Below are positions 1-8,506 of a stretch of 60,069 nucleotides of DNA, piece after piece (the first letter of the stretch is position 1; every line of letters starts with the position of its first letter). The stretch covers positions 1 to 60,069 of the forward strand of contig NZ_JHVJ01000033.1 of assembly GCF_000620085.1 (NCBI RefSeq), written 5' to 3'. Below the pieces are notes generated by a model. The model was not told where the DNA came from. It was given only the letters and a program-made list of their open reading frames with translations, and made no database searches. This DNA is from Marinobacterium jannaschii DSM 6295. Its GTDB lineage: Bacteria > Pseudomonadota > Gammaproteobacteria > Pseudomonadales > Balneatricaceae. The translations under genes were made by a program, and so were the position numbers.

Positions 1-1
1 C

Positions 2-288
<287 letters not shown>

Positions 289-290
289 CG

Positions 291-583
291 GGCGGCCCAA
301 CTGTGCAGACAACCCGTGTGCGCTTCGCGCCTTTCGGAAAACGGTTAAAACTCCCCCGGGTTTCGCTTCGCTCAACCCAGGCTACATGCATGGATAATAA
401 GGTAGGAATGCCTATCTATTCGCTGCAGCGCTCCGCTGCACCGATGGGATAAATTTCGTGCCCGTAGATATCTTGGCGAGTTTTTGGGTAGCGTGAGTTG
501 AGGTACGAAATCCACGGATGGTGCCGAGTTATTCACAACTAACCTAGGATTACAGGTTTTTGTAGCAGCAACCTCCGGTCGCG
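291..583. repeat. Dispersed intergenic repeat, copy A
   Basis: This gene-free stretch between the IS end and the orphan membrane-protein gene matches 1957-2226 in the same orientation. Shared blocks include a 17-base run beginning GGCGGCCCAACTG, the run CGCGCCTTTCGGAAAACGG, the run GAAATCCACGGATGGTG, and the end TGTAGCAGCAACCTCCGG. It contains an imperfect hairpin (492-499 with 508-516). Copy A also has an extra segment near 354-384 of the form GGGTTTCGCTTCGCTCAACCC, a palindromic motif common between genes in Proteobacteria. No coding potential is credible here. Confidence 0.8.
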
Positions 584-593
584 TCAGAACAAG

Positions 594-617
594 GCGGCTA
601 TCTCTTCCGATAGCCGC
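594..617 (-). terminator. Hairpin downstream of the orphan membrane-protein gene
   Basis: A 9-bp perfect stem (GCGGCTATC at 594-602 with GATAGCCGC at 609-617) with a 6-base loop lies just past the stop of the minus-strand gene. On the minus strand it is followed by TTGTTC, only a weak U tract, so it may be a weak terminator or a 3'-end stabiliser. Confidence 0.45.
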
Positions 618-627
618 AAGCATCACG

Positions 628-1464
628 CTACTGTGCAGAATCTCCGCCCGCGATTGACAGGGTGGTTTCAGGGTTGGTCTTATCTGATAAGGCAGAAGGC
701 ATAAGTTCTCTAACCAAATGTGCATCAGTGGGCACCGTCAGAATCAGGCTGCCTTGCTGGGTAAAGAAAGCGGCTTTATTGCCAGATACGGCGACCAACA
801 ACCCCTCTACCAATACCCGGTTATCTTTCGAGACGAGCTTAGTGCATGTGGATAATTGTGTTTTTTGTTCCTGCACACAGCCCTTTTCCATGAATCCTTG
901 AATGCTAGCCTTTGCCAAGTCTTGAGCTTTCAGGCCGCTAAAGGCGGGAATCGCCATCCAAATCAGGACAACAATCAGTCCGGCATTGGCTGGTCTTTTA
1001 AAACTAACTATCAGCTGTGCCACGGCGATGGCAACTTTGCTTAAGTCATTGTTTTTTGGGTGTAAGTATCTGAAGGGATAAGGGTATTTAGTATCTGTAG
1101 TGGAGCGATCTTGTTTCTCAATTATCCAGCGTCCAGCTCTAAATATCATGAAAATTACAAGCGTGAATATCAGGATCCCAATGCTTAACCGCTTAGCCAT
1201 TTCTAGGGAGAAAACTTCAGGCATCCAATCAGCCATATACAAGAAAACTACATAAAAGGAGTTCGTATAGGCCTCGGTTGCGGCTAGTTCAAAAACGTCG
1301 CTACTAACACCGTACATGTGTAAATACGTCATGTGATAGGTATACCCTGAGATATACCCGGCTGGAGCTAAAACACTGATCAGTGTACTGATAGTGGTTA
1401 ATAGATAGCTGTGGTTTTCCACAAGGCTGCGTAGCTTTGCTGGTGGCTTTTCCTGAGCCGACAT
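628..1464 (-). CDS. Orphan integral membrane protein of unknown function
   Basis: I do not recognise a family for this 278-residue protein. Hydrophobic segments at about residues 20-40, 62-80, 92-110 and 160-178 predict three or four membrane spans. They are followed by a soluble C-terminal domain of about 100 residues with two cysteines (C196, C207) that could form a disulfide if it is outside the cytoplasm. Codon use looks less GC-rich than in the core genes, and the gene stands alone between two copies of a direct repeat (291-583, 1957-2226) next to an IS element, which suggests acquired cargo. The ATG at 1464 is the first in frame; no strong ribosome-binding site is visible, so the start is tentative. 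Confidence 0.65.
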   Translation of the reverse strand: MSAQEKPPAKLRSLVENHSYLLTTISTLISVLAPAGYISGYTYHMTYLHMYGVSSDVFELAATEAYTNSFYVVFLYMADWMPEVFSLEMAKRLSIGILIFTLVIFMIFRAGRWIIEKQDRSTTDTKYPYPFRYLHPKNNDLSKVAIAVAQLIVSFKRPANAGLIVVLIWMAIPAFSGLKAQDLAKASIQGFMEKGCVQEQKTQLSTCTKLVSKDNRVLVEGLLVAVSGNKAAFFTQQGSLILTVPTDAHLVRELMPSALSDKTNPETTLSIAGGDSAQ

Positions 1465-1603
1465 AATTCATCCATGATTTTGCGGTTTAAGTTGGTCAGG
1501 AGTGTAACACTGGAATTGATATCCGGTTCAATCTTGGCAGTTACTAATAAGTTAGGCTAATCCTAACTAGATCAGTACCAGATAATCCTTCTACGAAGTG
1601 ACC

Positions 1604-1830
1604 AATCCCCTTCGACGCAGCCGAGCATTGACGGCTGAGGCGGGATTAGCGGGCTGATTGTCTGACGAGCGTAGCGAGGAGTTTACAGCACGCCCCGCAG
1701 CAGGCGGCAAGCGCAGGGTATGGGCGTAGCCCACAAGTCGCGGGGCGCACTTTCTTTTGGTTCGTTTTCTTTATGCGAGTAAAGAAAATGAACAACCACA
1801 AAATCAGCATTGGCAGAGGGGCAGATAACG
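1604..1830. other. Structured intergenic element with nested hairpins
   Basis: No gene is visible. The stretch has strong potential secondary structure: an 8-bp stem CGCCCCGC (1691-1698) with GCGGGGCG (1740-1747) encloses a small hairpin TGGGC-GTA-GCCCA (1721-1733). Directly after it comes a 13-bp stem with one G-T wobble, 1760-1772 with 1781-1793, around the loop ATGCGAGT. I recall similar elements (GAGCGTAGCGAGGAG, then a hairpin of the type TTCTTTNNNNNAAAGAA) between genes in many Proteobacteria, but this was not searched. It could be a repeat element or a transcribed RNA. Confidence 0.6.
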
Positions 1831-1908
1831 GTTGTTTGATCTCAGGCTAAGTGGAACCAATAAGCTAATTCAGTTCAGGTAAACCATGCTATCGCTCATT
1901 TCTACTTC

Positions 1909-1943
1909 GGCCTTTCGGCCCCAAAGGGGCGTTCCGCCGCCCC
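1909..1943. repeat. Cluster of overlapping GC-rich hairpins
   Basis: Three small stems lie end to end: GGCC-TTTC-GGCC (1909-1920), GCCCC-AAA-GGGGC (1918-1930) and GGGGCG-TTCCGC-CGCCCC (1926-1943). They share arms, so only alternative foldings are possible. They sit just left of repeat copy B and probably belong to the same composite element as 1604-1830. Confidence 0.55.
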
Positions 1944-1956
1944 CTCTGGACTCCCG

Positions 1957-2226
1957 GGCGGCCCAACTGTGCAGACAGCCCGTACGCGCTTCGCGCCTTT
2001 CGGAAAACGGTTAAAACTCCTCACATTCGTTCGTCAGACAAAACCGTTTTCGAATCCGAAAGCCACTGCAGTGCTCCGCTGCACAGATGGGATTGATATC
2101 GTGCCAGTAGAGGTTTCGGCAAGTATTTGGGTAGCGTGGGTTGAGGAGCGAAATCCACGGATGGTGCTGGTTTATTCGCCGTTAACCGGGACTTGCAGGC
2201 TTTTGTAGCAGCAACCTCCGGTCGCG
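1957..2226. repeat. Dispersed intergenic repeat, copy B
   Basis: This is the second copy of the 291-583 repeat, same orientation, about 1.67 kb away. It holds a clean hairpin, CGTGGGTT (2135-2142) with AATCCACG (2152-2159), inside the sequence GTAGCGTGGGTTGAGGAGCG. Copies A and B differ by substitutions and by one replaced internal segment (copy A 354-418 against copy B 2020-2060), so this is not a recent duplication. The region from 2227 to 2640 holds no convincing gene, only a further degenerate palindrome of similar type at about 2401-2440. Confidence 0.8.
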
Positions 2227-2654
2227 ATGAAAAGGAGTTCGGACTCGCTGTTGGCACTGATAGCAGATATGTTTGTGACCCTGGTTCCCGCGCTCCGAGG
2301 CTGTGAATCTATTCCAAACGAAATAGGTGTAGGCTGGCGGTGAGCTTGCGAACCCCAGAAAAAGGGGGCTAGTTTCGGCAAAATTACCTGCTTCACGGCA
2401 ATGTTGGGATTCGTCGTTGCACTCCTCGTCACCAACCTACGCATACTTTCACAGTCTCAGACTGTGGGAACGAGATACCTGCAATCACCCAACGACACCA
2501 GAGCAATAAAACGACTATCTACCATAAAGTGTACTACTGACGTGTTTGAAAGCGGCGTAAAATAGCCGGTTACTCAGGCATAGTTCGTATCAGGGATTGT
2601 TTAACGGGCGGCTACTCATTAGTAAGCAAGCCAGCCTAAACGCAGGGAACAGCG

Positions 2655-3191
2655 ATGGAATGGATTCTTCTACCACTGGTGATTTTCGCCGTGCTGATGG
2701 TTTTGCTGAAAGCAAAGGCTAACAGCGAAAACAGCGCCGACACCACCGATCAAAGCAGCAGCCTCGGCTACCGGCCTAAGGGCGCACTCTTTACCCCTGC
2801 AGAACGCTCCTTTCTTGGTGTTTTAGATCAGGTTGTGGATAACCGCTACCGGGTCTTTGGCAAGGTGCGTGTTGCCGACCTGATCGAACCCCAACCCAGC
2901 CGTAACCGCAGCCAGTGGCAGCGAGCCTTTAACGCCATCAGTTCTAAGCATTTTGACTTTGTGATCTGCAAGGCCGGTGACCTGACACCGGTCTGTGTGA
3001 TTGAGCTGGATGATAAAAGTCATAACGCCAAAAAGCGCCAACAGCGGGATCAGTTCCTGGGGAGCGTTTGTAAAGATGCGGAATTACCTTTAATTCGTTT
3101 CTCAGCCAAGCAAGGCTACCAGTTGAATGAAGTAAAGGCTCGATTGGCGGAGAGCTTAGTGCATCGGAATCCGATTGGTCAGTGTAAATGA
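2655..3191 (+). CDS. DUF2726 protein with N-terminal membrane anchor (nuclease-fold family)
   Basis: The 178-residue protein has a single N-terminal membrane segment (about residues 3-19), a short polar linker, then a DUF2726 domain (about 45-165). Family hallmarks are FTPAERSFL (46-54), RVFGKVRVADL (66-76), the SSKHFDFVI segment with D101, and VIELDDKSH (115-123) followed by K/R-rich residues ending at D132. The D...ExD arrangement fits a PD-(D/E)XK-like endonuclease fold. That assignment rests on family resemblance, and the substrate is unknown. AGGGAA lies 6 bases before the ATG. The gene sits alone in the accessory region, 121 bp before the sce7726/sce7725 cassette and on the same strand, but its base composition is closer to the core. 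Confidence 0.8.
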   Translation: MEWILLPLVIFAVLMVLLKAKANSENSADTTDQSSSLGYRPKGALFTPAERSFLGVLDQVVDNRYRVFGKVRVADLIEPQPSRNRSQWQRAFNAISSKHFDFVICKAGDLTPVCVIELDDKSHNAKKRQQRDQFLGSVCKDAELPLIRFSAKQGYQLNEVKARLAESLVHRNPIGQCK

Positions 3192-3256
3192 AACAGGTAA
3201 ACACAGCTAAGGCATTAGAGTGGTATGTAGCTCAGAGGTGCTCGCAGCGTCTATCA

Positions 3257-3279
3257 GAGTATGTATCTTTGATATACTC
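3257..3279. promoter_or_regulatory. Inverted repeat upstream of the sce7726-like gene
   Basis: GAGTAT (3257-3262) is repeated inverted as ATACTC (3274-3279). A weak sigma70-like promoter overlaps it: TTGATA at 3269-3274 and either AATACT (3292-3297) or TACTAT (3294-3299). The placement suits an operator controlling the two-gene cassette, by inference only. Confidence 0.4.
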
Positions 3280-3312
3280 ATAGATTGCTGCAATACTATA
3301 TCCCTCTGATTA

Positions 3313-3329
3313 ATGAGTGAATTACTCAT
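3313..3329. promoter_or_regulatory. Palindrome covering the start of the sce7726-like gene
   Basis: ATGAGT-GAATT-ACTCAT is a perfect 6-bp inverted repeat with a 5-base centre. Its left arm is the first candidate start codon and its right arm lies just before the second candidate (ATG at 3328). It could be a repressor site or an RNA hairpin hiding the translation start. Confidence 0.4.
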
Positions 3330-4197
3330 GAACATAAATATATCAACACAACGTGAGTATCAACTGCTAAGCAAGGTTTTTAGCCGAAGTATAATATCAG
3401 GCTTAGCTAGGCATGGTGGTAGTGCTGATCTTGAAAGAATTTTGAGCGAAGTAGGACGCGATAAAATTGATCTTGATAGTGTAAGTTTGTTAGATTTTTT
3501 TGAAGGTTGCTTTGAAAAGCTTAAAGTTAATTATAGAAACGAATATGTATTTAAGAATGCAATAGCTACAAAGATAGTGAGGGGGCGGCATAAGCTATCG
3601 AACTGCCACTATATATCAGAATTCAAGGTTGGAAGATCTATTGCTGATGTAGCGGTTTTTAATGGGACGTCAACGGCCTATGAAATAAAAAGCTCATTTG
3701 ACTCTTTTGAAAGATTAAGAGATCAGATTGCATCGTACTCCAGTGCTTTTGATAAAGTGTACGTGGTTGTTCCTAAAGAAAAGGTTGATAAAGTATTTCT
3801 ACATATTGAGGATCATATAGGCGTTTACGAACTAACCGATCGATACTCACTATCTCAGGTTAGAGAAGCTGAATCAAACATAGATAATATCTGTAGTGAT
3901 AGCATATTGGGGTGTTTGAGAAGGGGAGAGTATCTAAATATTGTAAAGAATAAATATGGCTATATCCCATCAGGGAAACCATCGGAAATAAAGAGGGAAG
4001 TTGCGAATATTTTTCGGAATATGAGTAAGGATCAACTTCATCGTGAATTTGTGCATGCAATGAGGAAGAGAGGGATTTCAAAATCTGAGAAAGATATCTT
4101 GAGTCAAATGCCTGCCTCTATAATATCTTTATTGTTGAGTGAGAGGCTAAATGAAAGACTGCTTAAAAGCTTATATTTAAAGCTTCATGTGAGATGA
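3313..4197 (+). CDS. sce7726-family protein, probable PD-(D/E)XK nuclease
   Basis: The 294-residue protein resembles the family named after Sorangium cellulosum sce7726. The middle domain (about residues 75-155) has the layout of a restriction-endonuclease-like core: E77 in NEYVFKNAI, E103 in ISEFKVG, D112 in SIADVAV, E124 and K126 in AYEIKSSFD, and Q138 in the following helix, then the strand KVYVVVP. D112 and E124-I-K126 are the presumed catalytic residues. The C-terminal 130 residues are basic and helical and could bind nucleic acid. The coding sequence is AT-rich (24 of 60 bases G+C at 3541-3600), unlike the core. It is followed after 27 bases by its usual partner, an sce7725-family gene. 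No clear ribosome-binding site marks the start: ATG at 3313 or at 3328 are both possible. A defence role is plausible but is inference. Confidence 0.8.
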   Translation: MSELLMNINISTQREYQLLSKVFSRSIISGLARHGGSADLERILSEVGRDKIDLDSVSLLDFFEGCFEKLKVNYRNEYVFKNAIATKIVRGRHKLSNCHYISEFKVGRSIADVAVFNGTSTAYEIKSSFDSFERLRDQIASYSSAFDKVYVVVPKEKVDKVFLHIEDHIGVYELTDRYSLSQVREAESNIDNICSDSILGCLRRGEYLNIVKNKYGYIPSGKPSEIKREVANIFRNMSKDQLHREFVHAMRKRGISKSEKDILSQMPASIISLLLSERLNERLLKSLYLKLHVR

Positions 4198-4224
4198 CTT
4201 TATAAATTGTAAAGGAGTACGATA

Positions 4225-5181
4225 ATGTATCATTGTTATTTGAGAGGAAAGCAGTATGAACTTTTGGCAATAAGGGAGGCAGCTTCTAAAATATATGAAA
4301 GTGGATCTGTTCCGATAATAGAGCCTGTAAGGGAAGGAACTAGAGATCTTATTAAGTGTATTGATGTGCTTTCTAAGGCAAAGGCTCAATATATAGTTGT
4401 AGCTAATCCTCAGGTTGGAGATATGTCTAAGAGCCAGGCAAAATCTGAGGCTGTAATTGATATCGTAGTCTCAAATTATCCTGAAACAGAGCTTGCTTTT
4501 ATTGTCAATGAAGATGTGTCTCTAAGCCAAGTGGAGCACTTTTTGCAGAGATATCCAAATCAAGTTTTTAGTATTATCCATAATGGAAGATTCGGTGATG
4601 TAGCCGGTCTGAAAAATTTTCTCAGTGAAAATTCTAGATTAAATAAGCACTTCTTCATAAAAAATGATTGCAGTACATCTTATCGCGATGGCTTTGAGGG
4701 AAGTAAGCTCGTATTGATTGAAGATGGGTTCAATAGAAGGAGCCCTAATGCTGAATATGCTAATAAGTTAGAAGAGTTTTTCTCAGATCTCTATTTGACG
4801 TATAAGGAAAGTGGCTATATTGGGTTCGGTGACTTTTCAATAATTGGTGACCACTATAGTGAAGGAGGAGGGCAGGCTATCACTGCTGTTCTCCACATTA
4901 CTTATAAAGGAGAGGACGAAATTAATATTCGACATTTCCTGTCTGACCCTAGGAAAGTGCCGGAAGAGGTTCCAATTCTTCTAGAAGAAGCGCTAGGAAA
5001 GCTGGAAGAGTTCTTGAGTGAAAACCAAGACATTTTAGAGTGGTCGGAAGCGTGCCAGCAGCTGATGACTATTTATGAAGGTGGTTGCCAAACGAATCTA
5101 GCAACGATGAAGAAGCTTACAATAAGGCATCACTTTGAGCTTATGCATCGTATCTCTGTGGATCGACAGGCTGAACAGTGA
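4225..5181 (+). CDS. sce7725-family protein, partner of the sce7726-like nuclease
   Basis: The 318-residue protein opens with YLRGKQYELLAIRE (5-18) and SVPIIEPVRE (28-37), the signature start of sce7725-family proteins. It also recalls the phage Beta_protein family, whose members start with a K-Q-G/Y-E-L motif and a PxIE strand. A later conserved block is GFGDFSIIGDHYSEGGG (200-216), followed by IRHFLSD (235-241). Biochemical function is unknown to me. An alpha/beta barrel-like fold is suggested by regular beta strands ending in charged residues. AAGGAG lies 8 bases before the ATG, and the gene is co-directional and close to the nuclease gene, so co-transcription is likely. It is strongly AT-rich (17 of 60 G+C at 4621-4680), a sign of transfer. 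A hairpin terminator follows. Confidence 0.8.
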   Translation: MYHCYLRGKQYELLAIREAASKIYESGSVPIIEPVREGTRDLIKCIDVLSKAKAQYIVVANPQVGDMSKSQAKSEAVIDIVVSNYPETELAFIVNEDVSLSQVEHFLQRYPNQVFSIIHNGRFGDVAGLKNFLSENSRLNKHFFIKNDCSTSYRDGFEGSKLVLIEDGFNRRSPNAEYANKLEEFFSDLYLTYKESGYIGFGDFSIIGDHYSEGGGQAITAVLHITYKGEDEINIRHFLSDPRKVPEEVPILLEEALGKLEEFLSENQDILEWSEACQQLMTIYEGGCQTNLATMKKLTIRHHFELMHRISVDRQAEQ

Positions 5182-5222
5182 TGGTATTTACCTGACAGCG
5201 CCTCCCACTTCAGTAACAATTT

Positions 5223-5247
5223 AGGCAGCTTAATCAGCTGCCTTTTT
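5223..5247 (+). terminator. Rho-independent terminator of the two-gene cassette
   Basis: A perfect 8-bp stem (AGGCAGCT 5223-5230, AGCTGCCT 5236-5243) with loop TAATC is followed by a run of T. It lies 42 bp past the sce7725-like stop and closes the cassette. Confidence 0.85.
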
Positions 5248-5368
5248 GTGTGCCCGAAGTAGCCACGATGAATCAACCCAGACAGACACGACCATACAAG
5301 GATTGGGCGATGTAAACGCTATCCGCGCGCAGTTCTTAGCGCGCCACGCGCCGCTCCGAAGGCCCACA

Positions 5369-5404
5369 AAAAAGCCCGGTACTGATACCAGTACCGGGCT
5401 TTTT
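5369..5404. terminator. Bidirectional terminator downstream of valS
   Basis: A 15-bp stem (5369-5383 with 5390-5404), rich in G-C and flanked by A and T runs on both sides, works in either direction. It ends valS transcripts coming from the right and backs up the cassette terminator from the left. Confidence 0.85.
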
Positions 5405-5464
5405 GCTTTTAAGCTGTTGCGCTTTTAGCGCGCCGCTCGCAGCGCGCTTCGCGTAGCTCTGTTG

Positions 5465-8320
5465 TTACAGCGCTTCGATCTTAGCGTACTGCTCAGCCAG
5501 CTTGGCATGGGCAGACTTGGCTTCTTCCAGTTTCTCGCGCTCTTTGGCGATTACGTCCGCAGGGGCGTTGGAGACGAAGCGTTCGTTGCTCAGTTTGCCT
5601 TCGAAGCGGCTGACTTCCTTCTGCAGCTTGTCCAGGGACTTCTGCAGGCGGGCCAGTTCGGCGTCTTTGTCGATCAGGCCGGCCATCGGTACCAGCACTT
5701 CCATGTTGCCAACCAGCTGGGTGGCGGACATCGGTGCTTCGTCGCCCGGGTTGAGCCAAGTGATCTTCTCAACGGAGGCCAGCTTGGACAGGAAGGCTTC
5801 GTTGGCTGCCAGACGTGTCTTGTCTGCTTCGCTGCCGTTGTTGAACAGCACGTGCAGTTCCTTGGCCGGGGAGATGCCCATCTCACCACGGATATTACGG
5901 ATACCGGTGATCACGCCTTTCAGCCAGTTGATCTCGGCGACGGCGCTGTCGTCGATCTTGCTGTTGTCGGCAACCGGGTAGGGCTGCAGCATGATGCTGT
6001 CGCCTTCGGCACCGGCCAGTTCCTTGATGGACTGCCAGATCTCTTCGGTGATGTACGGCATGATCGGGTGCGCCAGACGCAGCAGTACTTCCAGTACGCG
6101 CACCAGGGTACGGCGGGTGCCGCGCTTGGCTTCGGCAGAAGCGTTGTCGTCCCAGAGTACCGGCTTGGACAGCTCCAGGTACCAACCGCAGTACTCGTTC
6201 CAGATGAAGTCGTACAGGGTGGAGGAAGCCATGTCGAAGCGGTATTCGTCGAAGTGCTTGGTGACTTCGGCTTCAACGCGCTGCAGCTCACCGGCGATCC
6301 AGCGGTCAGCCAGGGAGAGTTCTACCTCGCCACCGTTCTGCCCACAATCTTCGCCTTCGGTGTTCATCAGCACGTAGCGGGCGGCGTTCCAGATCTTGTT
6401 ACAGAAGTTACGGTAGCCTTCCAGACGCTTCATATCCCAGTTGATATCACGGCCGGTGGAGGCCAGTGCTGCCAGGGTGAAGCGCAGGGCGTCGGTGCCG
6501 TGGGCAGAGATCCCTTCCGGGAACTCTTTCTGGGTACGCTTGCCGATCTTCTCGGCCAGCTGCGGCTGCATCATGTTGCCGGTACGTTTTTCCAGCAGGG
6601 CGTCCAGCTCGATGCCGTCGATCATATCCAGCGGGTCCAGTACGTTACCCTTGGACTTGGACATCTTGTCGCCGTTTTCGTCGCGGATCAGGCCGGTAAC
6701 GTAAACGGTCTTGAACGGAACCTGTGGCGTGCCGTCTTCGTTCTTCACCAGATGCATGGTCATCATCATCATACGGGCAACCCAGAAGAAGATGATGTCG
6801 AAACCGGTTACCAGCACGTCGGTCGGGTGGAAGGTGTTCAGACGCTCGGTCTGTTCCGGCCAGCCCAGGGTACCGAAGGTCCACAGGCCGGAGCTGAACC
6901 AGGTGTCCAGCACGTCGTCGTCCTGTTTCAGTTCGAGGTCGGCGGCCAGGTTGTACTTCTCGCGCGCGGCATCGGCGCTGCCCGCAACGTAGACGTTGCC
7001 TTCATTGTCGTAGAAGGCCGGGATACGGTGGCCCCACCACAGCTGACGGGAGATACACCAGTCCTGGATATCGCGCATCCAGGCGAAGAACATGTTTTCG
7101 TACTGTTTCGGTACGAATTTGATGTCGCCGTTTTCGACTGCTTCAACTGCAGGCTTGGCCAGGGTCTTGGCGTCGGCAAACCACTGGTCGGTCAGCATCG
7201 GCTCGATCACCACGCCGCCACGGTCGCCGTACGGGATGGTCATATCGTTTTCTTCGATTTTTACCAGCAGGCCGGCGGTTTCGAAGTCGGCGACGATTTC
7301 GCGACGGGCGGCGAAGCGCTCCATGCCACGGTATTTTTCCGGGATGGTGACGTCGACGTCGTTGTTCGGAGTGCCGTCGGTGTTGAAGCCTTCGCCTTCG
7401 TCGCGGATATCGGCGTTGAAGGTGAGGACGTTGATCATCGGCAGGTTGCAGCGTTTGCCGACTTCGTTATCGTTGAAGTCGTGTGCCGGGGTGATCTTCA
7501 CACAGCCGGTGCCTTTTTCCATATCGGCGTGTTCGTCAGCGACGATCGGGATACGGCGGCCGACCAGTGGCAGTTCGACAAACTTGCCGATCAGGCTCTG
7601 GTAACGCTCGTCGTCCGGGTTAACCGCGACGCCGGTATCGCCCAGCATGGTTTCCGGACGGGTGGTGCCGACGACGATGTGGTCTTCACCGGCAGCGGTT
7701 TTCTCGCCATCGGCCAGCGGGTAGCGCAGGTACCACATCTTGCCCTTAACCTCTTTGTTTTCCACTTCGAGGTCGGATATGGCGGTGTGCAGTTTCGGGT
7801 CCCAGTTAACCAGGCGCTTGCCACGGTAGATCAGGCCTTCGTCATACAGGCGGATAAACACTTCCTGAACGGAGTTGTAGAAGCCTTCATCCATGGTGAA
7901 GCGTTCGTTTGCCCAGTCAACGGAGTCGCCGAGACGGCGCATCTGGCGGGTGATGTTGCCGCCGGATTCCTCTTTCCATTCCCAGATTTTGTCGATGAAG
8001 TTTTCACGGCCCAGGTCGTGACGGGTCTTACCCTCTTCAGCGGCCAGTTTACGCTCTACCACCATCTGGGTGGCGATACCGGCGTGGTCGGTGCCGACCT
8101 GCCACAGGGTGTTTTTACCCTGCATGCGCTTGTAGCGAGTAAGCGCGTCCATGATGGTGTGCTGGAAAGCGTGACCCATATGCAGGCTGCCGGTGACGTT
8201 CGGCGGCGGGATCATGATGCTGTAGGCTTCACCTTCGCCGGAAGGGGCGAAGTAGTTGTTGTCTTCCCAGGTTTTATACCAGGATTTCTCTATCTCATGG
8301 GGCTGGTAGGTTGTATCCAT
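5465..8320 (-). CDS. valS: Valyl-tRNA synthetase
   Basis: This 951-residue class Ia synthetase charges tRNA-Val and edits mischarged threonine. The HIGH-type signature is [13 protein letters not shown] (38-50). The editing (CP1) domain includes [14 protein letters not shown] (216-229). KMSKS is at 552-556 within the [11 protein letters not shown] segment, and the WISRQLWWG-type motif appears as [11 protein letters not shown] (421-431). A coiled-coil tail (about residues 885-951) ends in an alternating Lys/Glu/Ala helix, normal for ValRS. It is the last gene of the pepA-holC-valS order, as in many Gammaproteobacteria. A good minus-strand -10 (TATAAT at 8418-8413) in the holC-valS gap suggests it also has its own promoter, although no matching -35 is clear. 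Confidence 0.98.
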   Translation of the reverse strand: MDTTYQPHEIEKSWYKTWEDNNYFAPSGEGEAYSIMIPPPNVTGSLHMGHAFQHTIMDALTRYKRMQGKNTLWQVGTDHAGIATQMVVERKLAAEEGKTRHDLGRENFIDKIWEWKEESGGNITRQMRRLGDSVDWANERFTMDEGFYNSVQEVFIRLYDEGLIYRGKRLVNWDPKLHTAISDLEVENKEVKGKMWYLRYPLADGEKTAAGEDHIVVGTTRPETMLGDTGVAVNPDDERYQSLIGKFVELPLVGRRIPIVADEHADMEKGTGCVKITPAHDFNDNEVGKRCNLPMINVLTFNADIRDEGEGFNTDGTPNNDVDVTIPEKYRGMERFAARREIVADFETAGLLVKIEENDMTIPYGDRGGVVIEPMLTDQWFADAKTLAKPAVEAVENGDIKFVPKQYENMFFAWMRDIQDWCISRQLWWGHRIPAFYDNEGNVYVAGSADAAREKYNLAADLELKQDDDVLDTWFSSGLWTFGTLGWPEQTERLNTFHPTDVLVTGFDIIFFWVARMMMMTMHLVKNEDGTPQVPFKTVYVTGLIRDENGDKMSKSKGNVLDPLDMIDGIELDALLEKRTGNMMQPQLAEKIGKRTQKEFPEGISAHGTDALRFTLAALASTGRDINWDMKRLEGYRNFCNKIWNAARYVLMNTEGEDCGQNGGEVELSLADRWIAGELQRVEAEVTKHFDEYRFDMASSTLYDFIWNEYCGWYLELSKPVLWDDNASAEAKRGTRRTLVRVLEVLLRLAHPIMPYITEEIWQSIKELAGAEGDSIMLQPYPVADNSKIDDSAVAEINWLKGVITGIRNIRGEMGISPAKELHVLFNNGSEADKTRLAANEAFLSKLASVEKITWLNPGDEAPMSATQLVGNMEVLVPMAGLIDKDAELARLQKSLDKLQKEVSRFEGKLSNERFVSNAPADVIAKEREKLEEAKSAHAKLAEQYAKIEAL

Positions 8321-8506
8321 TGCGATGCTGATCTCAGGAATTCTTGGCTACTTGTCATGTCGGCCCGCACGGCCGTAAAACGGATTAAACGGCGGGCGCA
8401 GGTAATCGGCCGATTATACCGGCTGATGGTGAATTCCGATAGGGAGCAGGGCGAGAGGGCTTGCTGAGGGGAAGCAGAGAGCAGCGGGCTGCTCTCGGGC
8501 CGGGCT

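Noticed and set aside
291-2226. A composite transposon bounded by the two repeat copies
   Set aside because: The copies encode no transposase, have diverged and show no visible target duplication, so a mobile unit cannot be claimed.
5246-5428. A 60-codon plus-strand frame between the cassette and valS
   Set aside because: It runs through the bidirectional terminator and has no family resemblance.
5462-8467. A 1001-codon open frame on the plus strand opposite valS
   Set aside because: valS is certain from its motifs; the antisense frame is a product of GC-rich codon bias, shows no recognisable domain and has low-complexity His/Val/Gly-rich translation.
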